Shown here: positions 42,949-51,130 of the stretch, one piece after another
How positions within the stretch are numbered: position 1 is the first letter of the stretch
Layout of the letters: the number at the start of each line of letters is the position of its first letter
NCBI RefSeq assembly: GCF_007164525.1
Contig: NZ_AP019791.1
Location: forward strand, 2,343,501-2,407,500
Length of the DNA: 64,000 nucleotides
DNA from: Rubrobacter xylanophilus
Lineage (GTDB): Bacteria; Actinomycetota; Rubrobacteria; Rubrobacterales; Rubrobacteraceae
Direction: 5' to 3'
Notes under the pieces: generated by a model
What the model was told of the DNA's origin: nothing
The model's database searches: none
The model's input: only the letters and a program-made list of their open reading frames with translations
Program-made: the position numbers and the translations under genes

Positions 42949-43419
42949 TTGAAGAAGCCACCGGTGGTGAGGCGGCTCGAGATCCGCTACCAGGATCTCG
43001 ACCCCTACGGTCACGTGAACAACGCCGTCTACCTGCAGTTCTTCGAGTCCTTGCGCTTCGCCTACTGGCGGGCGCTCGCGGGGGTCGTGGGGGCCACCGA
43101 GTTCGAGGCTGGCGGGATCATCCCCGGCGGCCGGTACGTGATCGCCGAGACCACCGTACGCTACCGCTCGGAGCTGCTCTTCGGCGACGAGCTGCACGGG
43201 GCGGCGAGCATCCGCAGCGTGGGCAACAGCTCTTTCGTCATGGACTACGAGCTGCGCAAGGGAGTCTCCTTCGAGGGCGGTGCGCCGGTGGCCGACGGCT
43301 CGGCCGTCCACGTCTTCTACGACATGAGATCCCGCCGCTCCCGGCCACGGCCGGACTGGTTCCTGCCGGCCGTGGCCGAGCTGGAGGGCCGCCCGGAGGA
43401 AGGTTTTTTGCTCGATTAG
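42949..43419 (+). CDS. acyl-CoA thioesterase, hotdog fold (YbgC/4HBT type)
   Basis: 156 residues. The 4HBT signature is IRYQDLDPYGHVNNAVYLQFFESLRFAYW, with the catalytic Asp in QDLDPYGH, followed by VAETTVRYRSELLFGDELHG. It would hydrolyse an acyl-CoA. TTG at 42949 follows GAGGTGAT. It is the last chromosomal gene before the insertion-sequence island. Confidence 0.87.
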   Translation: MKKPPVVRRLEIRYQDLDPYGHVNNAVYLQFFESLRFAYWRALAGVVGATEFEAGGIIPGGRYVIAETTVRYRSELLFGDELHGAASIRSVGNSSFVMDYELRKGVSFEGGAPVADGSAVHVFYDMRSRRSRPRPDWFLPAVAELEGRPEEGFLLD

Positions 43420-43504
43420 AAAGGTCGAAGCAATTCTTGGTGGAGACCACGCCTTAGTGGTGATCACGCTAATATGTGAAGCGTGAAAGGCGGGGGTGGA
43501 GGTG

Positions 43505-43712
43505 CGAGATGAATGCCACAAGTACAGAATGCAGCCTTGTACCGATCTCTATTACGCCGCGCTCCGCGTAGTTAAAATGGCACGCTAAAGTCTGTCAGCG
43601 TTATCACTGTAGAGGGTTGCGTCGCCTGGTTTGGCAAGACCCCAACACACCGCTGTATCAGTAGACGAGTTCTGGTCGTTCGTGAGAAAAAGAGAGCCAC
43701 CTCAAGCCTCAG
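43505..43712 (+). pseudogene. IS1-like transposase remnant, 5' part
   Basis: Frameshifted reading shows pieces of an IS1-type transposase. VVKMAR then CQRYHCRGL (about 43586-43612) looks like the zinc-ribbon of the InsA region. VDEFWSFVRKRE (43661-43696) matches the first catalytic Asp block (D at 43664). The sequence breaks off at the left end of an IS256 element at about 43713; a matching C-terminal piece is on its far side at 46514-46767. About 100 middle residues are missing, so a deletion accompanied or followed the insertion. Confidence 0.55.
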
Positions 43713-44924
43713 GGGCAAGTCCCGAATTTTCTGTAATTTCCTCCAAGATGCGAACCTGCTCTCATCGCTGTGTGAGAATCACCTCCTCCTTTGCTGCTCG
43801 CTCTTTCGAGCGTCGCTTCTTGAGCTGCTCCATGTCGAGATAGCGCCTCCCTGTAACCCACTCCTCCGATTGCTCAACGGCTAAGGCTGTGACCAGCCTC
43901 AGGCACGACTCCCTGTTAGGGAAGATCCTCACCACTCTCGTTCTGCGCTTTATCTCCTGGTTGAACCTCTCCAGTCCGTTGGTGGTGCGGATGCGCCTGC
44001 GGTGGGACTCGGGGAAAGCCAGGCAAGCTAGGCACTCCTCGACGTGCTCCTCCAAGTGTTCGGCCACCTTTTCGTGGCTCCCTCGCCACCGATCCGCCAG
44101 CTCCTCGGCAGCCCGCAAAGCCAGCTCCTTCGTGGGAGCAGCGAAGATCCCTCGCAAACCCTCGGCAAGTTCGGCGCGTTTGTCGAGGCCCACCATCCCC
44201 AGGAGGTTCTTCGCGTAGTGGAACTGGCAGCGCTGGTGACTCGCTCCCCGAAAGTGGCGCTCTATGGCGCTCTTTAGGCCCTTGTGCTCGTCGGAGGTCA
44301 CCAGTTCCACCCCCTTGAGGCCTCGCTCCTTTAGAGCGCGAAACAGCTCCTGGTAGGTCGCCTCGCTCTCGACATCGGCCACCTCTAACCCGAGGATCTC
44401 CCTATAGCCGTCGTCGCGAACCGCCGAAACGACCAAGACGCCCTCGCCTTGACGATCCGGCAGCCAACTCGCACCTTCTCGCATTAAGGGCGTCCACGAA
44501 GAGGTAGGGATAAGCCTCGGCTGTAAGCGGCCGGCTCCTCCACTCTTTGAGCTCCGAGTCGAGCTCGGTAGCCAGGCGCGAGACCGTGCTCTTGGAGAAG
44601 GCGGTGCCGCACAGCTTCTCAGTCACCTCCTTGACCTTCCTGGTGGAAACCCCTTCGATATACATCTCCATCAGCGCCAAAGCGAGCGCCTTCTCGTTGC
44701 GCTCTGGTAGCGGGCAAAGAGCTGGGTGGAGAAGGTGCCTTCCCGGTCCTGGGGCACCAGCAGATCAAGGGTGCCGACTCTACTCTTGAGCTTCCTCGGT
44801 TTGTAGCCGTTGCGGTAGCCTTTGCGGTTCTCGGTGCGTTGGTGGGGGGCGGCACCGAGATGCTCGGTGATCTCCGCCTCCAGCATCTGCTGGAGCATCC
44901 CTTCTACGATCCCACGCAGGAATC

Positions 44925-44962
44925 GGTAGTGTCCCAGGAAGTGGGTAGTGTCCCAGGAAGTG
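44925..44962 (+). repeat. tandem duplication of the inner IS left terminus
   Basis: GGTAGTGTCCCAGGAAGTG occurs twice without a gap, at 44925-44943 and 44944-44962. The element therefore has two left ends in tandem, the outer of which abuts the target duplication. Confidence 0.95.
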
Positions 44963-45039
44963 TGTAGAAAAGGTCGTTGACGAAGACGGCCACCGTGTGG
45001 TTCCTGAAAGAGAGTCAATCGAAACAGGAGGGACACACG

Positions 45040-46278
45040 ATGGCCGATGAGTTGAGGGTAGGACTTTCGGAGTTGCTGCGCAAGGCGCAGATGCAACACG
45101 ACACGGATTTCCTTCGCGAGAGCGTCAGGACGCTCAGAGAAAGGCGCTGATGGAGTTGGAAGTGGAGGAGCATATAGGCGCCTCCCGCCACGAGCGCACC
45201 GCCGAGCGGTCGGGAGTGCGCAACGGATACCGCCACAGGCAGTGGGACACGAGGGTGGGTACGGTGGAACTTTCGGTTCCGAGAGTACGAGACGGCAGCT
45301 ACTTCCCCTCGCTTTTGGAGCCGCGCAGAAAGGCTGAGAGGGCGCTCTCCGCCGTGGTCCAGGAAGCCTACGTGCATGGCGTCTCTACCCGCAAGGTGGA
45401 CGAGCTGGTGCAGGCTCTTGGCATGAGCGGCGTCTCCAAGAGCCAGGTCAGTAGGCTCTTGGAGCAACTCGATGAGGAGGTCGAACGCTTCCGCAGCCGG
45501 CCGCTTGAAGGCTCCTACCCCTACGTGTGGCTGGACGCCACCTACGTAAAGGCGCGCCAGGACGGACAGGTAGTGAGCACTGCGGTGGTGATCGCCATCG
45601 GTCTCAACGCCGAGAGCGGCCAGAGGGAGGTTCTCTGGGGCTTGATGTGGGTCCCAGTGAGGACGGAGCATTCTGGCTCTCTTTCCTACGCTCTTTGGTG
45701 GCCCGTGGGCTCTCGGGAGTAAGGTTGGTAACCAGCGATTCCCACCAAGACCTCAAAGGCGCCATAGAAGCCGTATTGCAGGGAGCGGGCTGGCAGAGGT
45801 GTCGAGTTCATTTCATGAGGAACGCCCTTTCCACGGTTCCCAAAGAAGCTTTAAGCAGATGGTCGGGGCCACGATCCGCACCGTCTTTGCCCAGCCCGAC
45901 TCTGAGAGCGCCCATCAGCAATGGCGTAGGGTAGCCGACGGTTTCAGGGGCCGTTTTGCGAAGCTGGCGCATCTGATGGACGAGGCCGAGGAAGAGGTAC
46001 TTTCCTACGCGACGTTTCCCAAAGAGCACTGGCAGAAGATCTGGTCGAACAACCCCCTGGAGAGGTTGAACAAGGAGGTCAAGAGGAGGACAGAAGTGGT
46101 GGGCATCTTCCCCAACGAGGCAGCCGTCGTCCGGCTGGTGGGAGCTATCTTGAACGAGCAGCATGATGAATGGCAGGTAGGAAAGCGTTACTTTGGCGCG
46201 GGATCGCTGGAGAAGCTGGGCGAGCAGAGTGGCGAAGCGCAGGCTGCTCATGAGCAGCCTGCGCTGATAGGAGGCTGA
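45040..46278 (+). pseudogene. IS256-family transposase, inner element, frameshifted
   Basis: ATG at 45040 has AGGAGGGA upstream and begins MADELRVGLSELLRKA. A first frameshift near 45140 puts ERR-stop in place of KALMELEVEEH. A second near 45632-45638 (an extra CT) breaks before GLDVGPSEDGAFW. A third near 45850-45856 breaks before QMVGATIRTVFAQPD. All three DDE residues survive in separate frames (VWLDATY, LVTSDSHQD, NPLERLNKEV). Removing three small indels would restore about 410 residues, so decay is recent. No functional transposase is made. Confidence 0.88.
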
Positions 46279-46513
46279 GGCAGAGTTGGAAATGAGGCCA
46301 CACGGTGTGAATTACACACTTGACGGGACGCATACCAGGAATCCCGGATCGTCGAGCAACGCCCCTTGCACCAGCTCTTCGTCGAGCCTACGATGACGTT
46401 TGGCCATCGTCTCACCTCTATCGATCGGTTGACCTTTGACATCAACCATCTTGGAGGACGATGGTCCTTCTTTTCCAGTGGCTCACCAATTTACAGAAGT
46501 TTAGGGACACAAT

Positions 46514-46767
46514 CGGCTGACACGCCTGACGCGCAAGATGCACACCTTCGCTAAGAGCGCTTCAACGTGGAATACGCTGTTCGGGCTGGCGCTCTTCGAG
46601 CGCAACTGGCTGTGGACGCACCTGGCGCTTAGCCAGCCGAGTACCGCACCCAGGCGACGCTAAGCGGCGCATGCCATCAGATGGCCTAGGATTGGCCGAC
46701 CATCGCTGGTCTTGGCCAGAGTTCCTGACCACGAGGGCTATATTGTCAACTCTTGAAGGCAGCACTA
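46514..46767 (+). pseudogene. IS1-like transposase remnant, 3' part
   Basis: The first frame reads RLTRLTRKMHTFAKSA and ALFERNWLWTHLALSQ, then stops at 46661-46663. A second frame continues with MPSDGLGLADHRWSWPEFL. Both match the C-terminus of IS1-type transposases, where a FxHNWLRPH block is followed by GLTDHxWxxEELL. It is the partner of the fragment at 43505-43712 on the other side of the nested IS256 elements. Confidence 0.6.
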
Positions 46768-46776
46768 CCAAAACTA

Positions 46777-46806
46777 TTGACTAGTACCCTGCTGTAACCG
46801 TATAAT
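46777..46806 (+). promoter_or_regulatory. near-consensus promoter for the island genes
   Basis: TTGACT (46777-46782) and the perfect -10 TATAAT (46801-46806) are 18 bases apart, with more A/T downstream. It lies just outside the IS1-like remnant and about 70 bases before the GTG at 46879, so it should drive both island genes strongly and constitutively. Confidence 0.75.
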
Positions 46807-46878
46807 TATATTTGAATAAGACCCACTCGGGTCGAAGAGGAGATCTGTAGGCTGAGGTGAAGGGAAGGAGGAGTAGTA

Positions 46879-47280
46879 GTGTCCCAGAGGACAGAAACGG
46901 CTGAGCGCTGGGTGGAAGATTTCCGGCGTGTCACTAACGAAGATCCGGAGATCCAAGCCCATGGAAAATACTTTTCGTGCTCTTTTCTTCTGGACATGGA
47001 GCAGAGCAGGTTCTTGGTGAAGATGCACGAAGGCAAGGTCGAGGAGATCTTGACGAATCCAGGACCTCTGGATGAGCGCTACCAGTTTGCTCTTAGGGCG
47101 AGTGCGGAAACTTGGCGCAAGTTCGGAGAAGAAGTTCCGGAGCCCATGTATCATGGTATTTGGTCAGCTTCTTTTCAAAGAGATCTGCGCTTGGAAGGAG
47201 ATCTCTTGGTATTGATGCAGAACTTGCGTTGCTTCACTCGGCAATTCGAGCTTCTTCGGCAAATCGGTGTGCCGGTATAG
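46879..47280 (+). CDS. small SCP2-like protein of unknown function
   Basis: 133 residues, acidic. The pattern LTNPGPLDERYQFALRASAETWRKF followed by LRLEGDLLVLMQNLRCFTRQFELL resembles the SCP2 sterol-carrier fold, in which a WxxF block and an L-x-G-D-x-x-x-L-x-x-N block recur; this is weak evidence. GTG at 46879 follows AAGGAGGAG. GC content is far below the chromosome. It is the first gene of a two-gene unit with the hydrolase and may present a lipid-like substrate to it. Confidence 0.7.
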   Translation: MSQRTETAERWVEDFRRVTNEDPEIQAHGKYFSCSFLLDMEQSRFLVKMHEGKVEEILTNPGPLDERYQFALRASAETWRKFGEEVPEPMYHGIWSASFQRDLRLEGDLLVLMQNLRCFTRQFELLRQIGVPV

Positions 47281-47313
47281 GGGCGTACTTGAAGGGAAGA
47301 GGAGAGTAGATCC

Positions 47314-48168
47314 ATGGCGCAGTTTTCGCCGGTTACTGGGAGATATGTAACCATTGACGTACTCGGGGACGAGTGTAAGGTTTTCTTCTTGGAGAATGGA
47401 GAGGGGCAGCCGCTCGTCTGTCAGCATACTGCGGGCTGCCACAATCATCAGTGGCGAGATCTTTTGGAGGACGAGGAAATCACTCGCAACTATAGGGTAA
47501 TTGCCTATGACCTTGCTCGCCACGGAAAGTCCGATCCTCCCAAGAACAGGGAGTGGTGGAAAGAAGAGTATCGGCTTACAGCCGATTATTACACTGCCTT
47601 TATAGTAGCGTTCTGTGATGCGCTAGAGCTTGAGGATCCTATTTTTATGGGATCTTCGTTTGGAGGTAACGTTGCTTTGCAGCTGGCCTTGAGGCATCCG
47701 GACCGCTTCAAGGCAGTAATACCGGTTGAAGCTGCGGAATATTCCCCGGGTTTCTTCCTCGATTGGTGGCAGCATCCACAAGCCAACGCCGCACAGGTTT
47801 GTGCCAGTGGAGTTTGGGATCTGATGGCTCCCCAGTCGCCCGAAAAAGATCGTTGGGCAACATGGTTCTATTACTCTCAAGGTTCCGAAGCTTTTCGTGG
47901 GGACCTTTATTTCTACTCGGTAGATCATGATCTTCGAGGGAAACTGGATCAGATAGATGGTGAGAAGTGTCCTGTAATCATGCTCACGGGCGATTATGAT
48001 TACCTCACTACTCCCGAGGACAGTCAGCGCACTGCGGATCAGATAAAGGGCGGAGAGTTCATAGAGATGAAGGGAATAGGTCATTTCCCAATGAGCGAAA
48101 ATTATCCGCTTTTTAAGCGCTACCTTCAGCAGGCTCTTCAGAGGATTGAGAACCGCACTGGAGGTTGA
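47314..48168 (+). CDS. alpha/beta hydrolase
   Basis: 284 residues with the alpha/beta hydrolase fold. The nucleophile elbow is GSSFGG (Ser 115), the acid is in LTGDYDYL (Asp 227 or 229) and the catalytic His is in GIGHFPM (His 257). LVCQHTAGCHNHQWRDL is the oxyanion region and RVIAYDLARHGKSDPP the standard strand-4 loop. The large cap (about 135-205) has many aromatic residues, suggesting a bulky substrate. GC is low like its partner at 46879. Together they look like an acquired esterase or lactonase/C-C hydrolase module. Confidence 0.88.
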   Translation: MAQFSPVTGRYVTIDVLGDECKVFFLENGEGQPLVCQHTAGCHNHQWRDLLEDEEITRNYRVIAYDLARHGKSDPPKNREWWKEEYRLTADYYTAFIVAFCDALELEDPIFMGSSFGGNVALQLALRHPDRFKAVIPVEAAEYSPGFFLDWWQHPQANAAQVCASGVWDLMAPQSPEKDRWATWFYYSQGSEAFRGDLYFYSVDHDLRGKLDQIDGEKCPVIMLTGDYDYLTTPEDSQRTADQIKGGEFIEMKGIGHFPMSENYPLFKRYLQQALQRIENRTGG

Positions 48169-48186
48169 GAGTAGGCGCAAATTGTT

Positions 48187-48270
48187 AACCTGATCAAAGA
48201 TATGGCTCTCTCCTGCGACGAATGAGTTAGAGGACGGAACGTCGTAGGAGAGGGCCATCTTTGTCAGGTT
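48187..48270. repeat. long imperfect inverted repeat at the island edge
   Basis: The arm 48187-48220 (AACCTGATCAAAGATATGGC onward) is nearly complementary to 48240-48270, with two small gaps and a few mismatches, around a 19-base loop. It begins 18 bases after the hydrolase stop and ends just before the truncated symporter. It could be a terminator for the hydrolase unit or the remains of a small mobile element with terminal repeats. Confidence 0.7.
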
Positions 48271-48864
48271 CCCGGTTCGGAGCTGGTAGTGAACGAGGCG
48301 AACTTCTCGCCATGGCTGGTGGGGATAATGCTCTCGGGGGCTTTGGCGGCTGCGATGTCTACCGGATCGAACCTGGCCCATACCGCCTCGACCGTGCTGG
48401 TGAGGGACCTGTTCGTGGCGGTGTTCAGGCAAGATATGCCGGAGAGGCAGGTGGTCCTGCTCACCAAGATCTTCGTCGTCGTGATCTCGGTGGTCGCCTA
48501 CGTGCTGGCGCTCTTCAACCCGGCTTCCCTCGTTGGGCTTTTGCTCGGCGCGTACGGGGCGGTGGTGCAGTTCTTCCCACTGATCGTGGCCGTCTTCTTC
48601 TGGAAGCGGGCCACCAAAGCGGGCGCGTTCGCCGGTCTGATCTCCGGTAGCGCGGTCATGCTCTACTTCTCGTTTCTCGCTCCCCCGCCCTTTGAGATAC
48701 ACGCCGGGATCTGGGGGCTTCTGGCCAACACGGTAGCGCTGGTTGCCGTGAGCCTCCTCACGGAGCCCATGCCCGAGGAGCACGTCGAGAGGTTTGTGGA
48801 GGGCTCCAAGGCTTCGCTGGAGGAGATCTCCGGCCCCCCGCGGCCAGACGCCTCGACCGCATAG
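48271..48864 (+). pseudogene. sodium:solute symporter, C-terminal fragment
   Basis: About 195 residues corresponding to the last five or so helices of an SSS-family symporter: SPWLVGIMLSGALAAAMSTGSNL matches the conserved LAGxLAAxMSTADS block, then helices VVVISVVAYVLALF, YGAVVQFFPLIVAVFFW and others. A full member has about 500 residues; the N-terminal 300 are missing because the frame begins right at the inverted repeat. A GTG at 48289 could start translation, but the transport core is lost, so I treat it as a decayed gene. Confidence 0.8.
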
Positions 48865-48915
48865 AAAAGGATAAGCCCCAACCCCGGCGGACCCGGGCTC
48901 GCCTAAAATACCGGC

Positions 48916-49725
48916 GTGGAGCTGAGGGATCTCGAAGCTTTCGGCGAGCCGGGGGCGATGGTCTACCTGGCGGATTGCGTGGAGCTCATGCGCCTTATGC
49001 CGCCAGGGAGCGTGGACGCCATCTTCGCCGATCCTCCCTACCGGCTCTCGGGCGGCGGCGTGACGGTGAGGGCCGGACGGCTCGTCCCCGTGGACAAGGG
49101 CGGGTGGGACCGGCCGCTCGGGCCTCGGGGCAACCACGAGTTCAACCTCCGCTGGCTGCGGGAAGCGCGCCGCATTCTGAAGCCGGGCGGGAGCCTCTGG
49201 GTCTCCGGCACCCACCACATCATCTTCAGCCTCGGTTTCGCGCTCCAGACGCTGGGCTTCCGCATCATAAACGACATCGTCTGGCAGAAGCCCGACCCGC
49301 CCCCAAACGCCCTGCGCACGGCGTTCACGCACGCGCACGAGACCCTGATCTGGGCGAGCAAGGGGCGCGGGCACACCTTCAACCACGAACTGCTGGACGG
49401 CCCGGCCCCCGCCTCGCGGATCTCCTCGGTCTGGCGCATGCCGCCTCCCCCCTCCAGGGAGCGGCTGCACGGTTACCATCCCACCCAGAAGCCCCTGCGC
49501 CTGGTGCGCCGGGCGCTTCTGGCCTCGACGCGGGAGGGGGAGCTGGTCTTCGACCCCTTCACCGGCTCCGGGACCACGGCCGTGGCCGCGAAGGAGCTGG
49601 GCCGCTTCTTCGTCGGTGCCGAGCTGGAGAGGGAGTACGCCGAGCTGGCCGGCCGCCGGATAAGGGCCGCCGGGCGCGGCACTGCAGTCCAGCCGGCGCG
49701 GGGCTCGGGGAACCCCGCCGGTTGA
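48916..49725 (+). CDS. site-specific DNA adenine methyltransferase, DpnA-like, orphan
   Basis: 269 residues of the N6/N4 beta-class type: the catalytic motif DPPY is in DAIFADPPYRLSGGG and the SAM motif is FDPFTGSGTTAVAAKELGR at the C-terminal side. GHEFN and HPTQKPLRLVRRALL are typical. The arrangement with DKGGWDRP resembles M.DpnA-type enzymes. No restriction gene is nearby. GTG at 48916 has TAAAAT seven bases before it and no ribosome site, so the message may be leaderless, though no -35 is visible. Confidence 0.88.
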   Translation: MELRDLEAFGEPGAMVYLADCVELMRLMPPGSVDAIFADPPYRLSGGGVTVRAGRLVPVDKGGWDRPLGPRGNHEFNLRWLREARRILKPGGSLWVSGTHHIIFSLGFALQTLGFRIINDIVWQKPDPPPNALRTAFTHAHETLIWASKGRGHTFNHELLDGPAPASRISSVWRMPPPPSRERLHGYHPTQKPLRLVRRALLASTREGELVFDPFTGSGTTAVAAKELGRFFVGAELEREYAELAGRRIRAAGRGTAVQPARGSGNPAG

Positions 49726-49794
49726 GGAGAAAGCCAGAAGGGGAGTATCATGTTGCGGCATCCCTTTCACGGTGCACGGGAAGGAGGAGGGAGA

Positions 49795-49956
49795 ATGGAC
49801 GTCACCCGCGAGAGCACTTCTGCCGCCGCGACCCCCGTCCGGGAGGACGACCGGCCGGAAGAAGCCGCCCGGACCGGCGGGGGCGAGTCCGGTGCCGTCG
49901 AGGAGGAGATCCTCATCGAGGAGGTCAGCATAGACGGCATGTGCGGGGTCTATTAG
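49795..49956 (+). CDS. mftA: mycofactocin precursor peptide
   Basis: 53 residues. The C-terminus IDGMCGVY is the mycofactocin precursor signature, from whose terminal Val-Tyr the redox cofactor is made. The acidic middle (EEEILIEEVS) is the recognition region for MftB. ATG at 49795 is chosen because the strong AAGGAGGAGGGAG lies just upstream; an in-frame ATG at 49750 would add 15 residues without a ribosome site. It is the first gene of the mft locus. Confidence 0.95.
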   Translation: MDVTRESTSAAATPVREDDRPEEAARTGGGESGAVEEEILIEEVSIDGMCGVY

Positions 49957-49968
49957 GTCCTCGCGCCC

Positions 49969-50826
49969 TTGGAGGGACGGCGGACCCTGCTCCTGGAGGA
50001 CAGGGTGGCCCTCATCACGGGGGCGGCGCGCGGCCAGGGGCGCTCGCACGCGCTCACCCTGGCCCGGGAGGGAGCGGACATAATAGCCTGCGATATCTGC
50101 GAGCCGATCTCCAGCGCCCCTTATCCCATGGGTAGCCGAGAGGAGCTGGAGCAGACGGCCCGGATGGTCGCGGAGCTCGGCAGGCGGGTCGTCGCGCAGA
50201 AGGCCGACGTGCGCAGCCTGGAGCAGCTGCGCGCGGTGGTGGAGCGGGGGCTCTCCGAGCTCGGGCGCATAGACGTCGTGTGCGCCAACGCCGGCGTGAT
50301 CAGCTACGCCCCCTCCTGGCGGATAACCGAGGAGCAGTGGCGCGAGACGCTGGAGACCAACCTCACCGGCGCCTGGCACACCTGCAGGGCCGTCATCCCC
50401 CACATGATGGAGCGGGGAGAGGGCGGCTCCATCATCCTCACCGGCTCCACGGCGGCGGTGGTGGGCTTCGAAAACCTGGCCCACTACGTCTCCGCCAAGC
50501 ACGGGCTGGTGGGGCTCATGAAGACGCTGGCCAACGAGCTGGCCCCCCACCGCATCCGGGTGAACATCGTCCACCCCACCAGCGTCGACACCGCCATGAT
50601 CCACAACGAGGCCACCTACCGCCTCTTCGTCCCCGGCGCGGACCGCACCCCCACCCGCGAGGAGGCCGCCCGCGCCTTCCGCACCCTCAACGCCCTGCCC
50701 GTCCCCTGGGTGGAGCCGGAGGACGTCTCGAACGCCGTGCTCTGGCTCGCCTCGGACCACTCCCGCTACGTCACCGGCCAGCAGCTGCGGGTGGACGCCG
50801 GGGCCGCGGAGAAGGCGAGGAGGTAG
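49969..50826 (+). CDS. mycofactocin-coupled SDR family oxidoreductase
   Basis: 285 residues. The cofactor motif is VALITGAARGQGRSHALTLAREGAD, followed by an extra loop (CDICEPISSAPYPMGS) that is characteristic of the mycofactocin-dependent SDR group; these hold NAD tightly and use mycofactocin as the electron carrier. Catalytic Tyr/Lys are in HYVSAKHGLVG. It is 12 bases from mftA. TTG at 49969 is the probable start, with no good ribosome site, so coupling to mftA is likely. Confidence 0.9.
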   Translation: MEGRRTLLLEDRVALITGAARGQGRSHALTLAREGADIIACDICEPISSAPYPMGSREELEQTARMVAELGRRVVAQKADVRSLEQLRAVVERGLSELGRIDVVCANAGVISYAPSWRITEEQWRETLETNLTGAWHTCRAVIPHMMERGEGGSIILTGSTAAVVGFENLAHYVSAKHGLVGLMKTLANELAPHRIRVNIVHPTSVDTAMIHNEATYRLFVPGADRTPTREEAARAFRTLNALPVPWVEPEDVSNAVLWLASDHSRYVTGQQLRVDAGAAEKARR

Positions 50827-50851
50827 AAAAGAAAGGAGGCAGAAAACCGCT

Positions 50852-51130
50852 TTGACGCTCAGAGACGAGGCCCGGTGCAGCCTTGCGCCGCAGGTGTCCG
50901 TGAGGGCCGAGCGATTCGGTGGTCTAATCTACCGCTACGACGACCGGGCGCTGCTCTTTCTGCGCTCCCGGCCGCTGGTGGAGCTCCTGCTCGGGCTGGA
51001 CGGCACGAAGACGCTCAAGGAGGCGCTGGAGGAGCTCGCCGCCGAGCGGGACCTCGGCGTCCGCGAGCTGCGCGCCGTAAAGGACGCTCTGCAGAAGCTC
51101 GAAGAGAGGGGGATAGTCCGTGAGCTATGA
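50852..51130 (+). CDS. mftB: mycofactocin system chaperone, RiPP recognition element
   Basis: 92 residues, the PqqD-like winged helix of MftB. SLAPQVSVRAERFGGLIYRYDDRALLFLRSRPLVELL is characteristic. It binds the leader of MftA and delivers it to the radical SAM enzyme MftC. TTG at 50852 follows GGAGG by about 13 bases. It overlaps mftC by 11 bases. Confidence 0.92.
   Translation: MTLRDEARCSLAPQVSVRAERFGGLIYRYDDRALLFLRSRPLVELLLGLDGTKTLKEALEELAAERDLGVRELRAVKDALQKLEERGIVREL

Larger units (their letters stand above)
44925..46335 (+). mobile_element. IS256-family element (inner), 1,411 bp, with target duplication
   Basis: The element is flanked by the exact 8-bp direct repeat CAGGAATC at 44917-44924 and 46336-46343. 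Its ends are inverted: left GGTAGTGTCCC, right GGGACGCATAC, with further matching inside (TACACACTT against AAGTGTGTA). Its insertion splits the outer IS256 transposase after about 24 codons. The left end has a 19-base tandem duplication (separate entry). Confidence 0.9.
43762..46408 (-). pseudogene. IS256-family transposase, outer element, split and frameshifted
   Basis: The N-terminus is at 46408-46336 (MAKRHRRLDEELVQGALL, then DDPGFL). After the inner element it resumes at 44924 with RGIVEGMLQQMLEAEITEHL. The joint is exact if one CAGGAATC copy is removed. A frameshift near 44700 follows LFARYQ, and two more near 44487 and 44452 flank EKVRVGCRIVKA. The DDE residues lie in LFVDAL, LVTSDEHKG and TNGLERFNQEI. 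The C-terminal 240 codons (44484-43762) are open. Confidence 0.85.
43713..46514 (-). mobile_element. IS256-family element (outer), interrupted by a second IS256 element
   Basis: Terminal inverted repeats of 23 bases lie at 43719-43741 (begins GTCCC) and 46486-46508 (ends GGGAC) and match at 17 positions. Without the inner element the unit is about 1.37 kb, normal for IS256. It lies within the IS1-like remnant. No target duplication was found at its outer ends, fitting the loss of flanking IS1 sequence. Confidence 0.75.

Noticed and set aside
43700-46525. Target-site duplication flanking the outer IS256 element
   Set aside because: The 8-9 bases outside the two inverted ends do not match. GCCTCAGG and GCCTGACG are only similar, and the second is not at the border.
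47623-50760. Minus-strand open frame of about 1,045 codons across the hydrolase, symporter, methyltransferase, mftA and SDR genes
   Set aside because: It covers unrelated well-supported genes on the other strand and the inverted repeat, and it has no ribosome site or recognisable domain.
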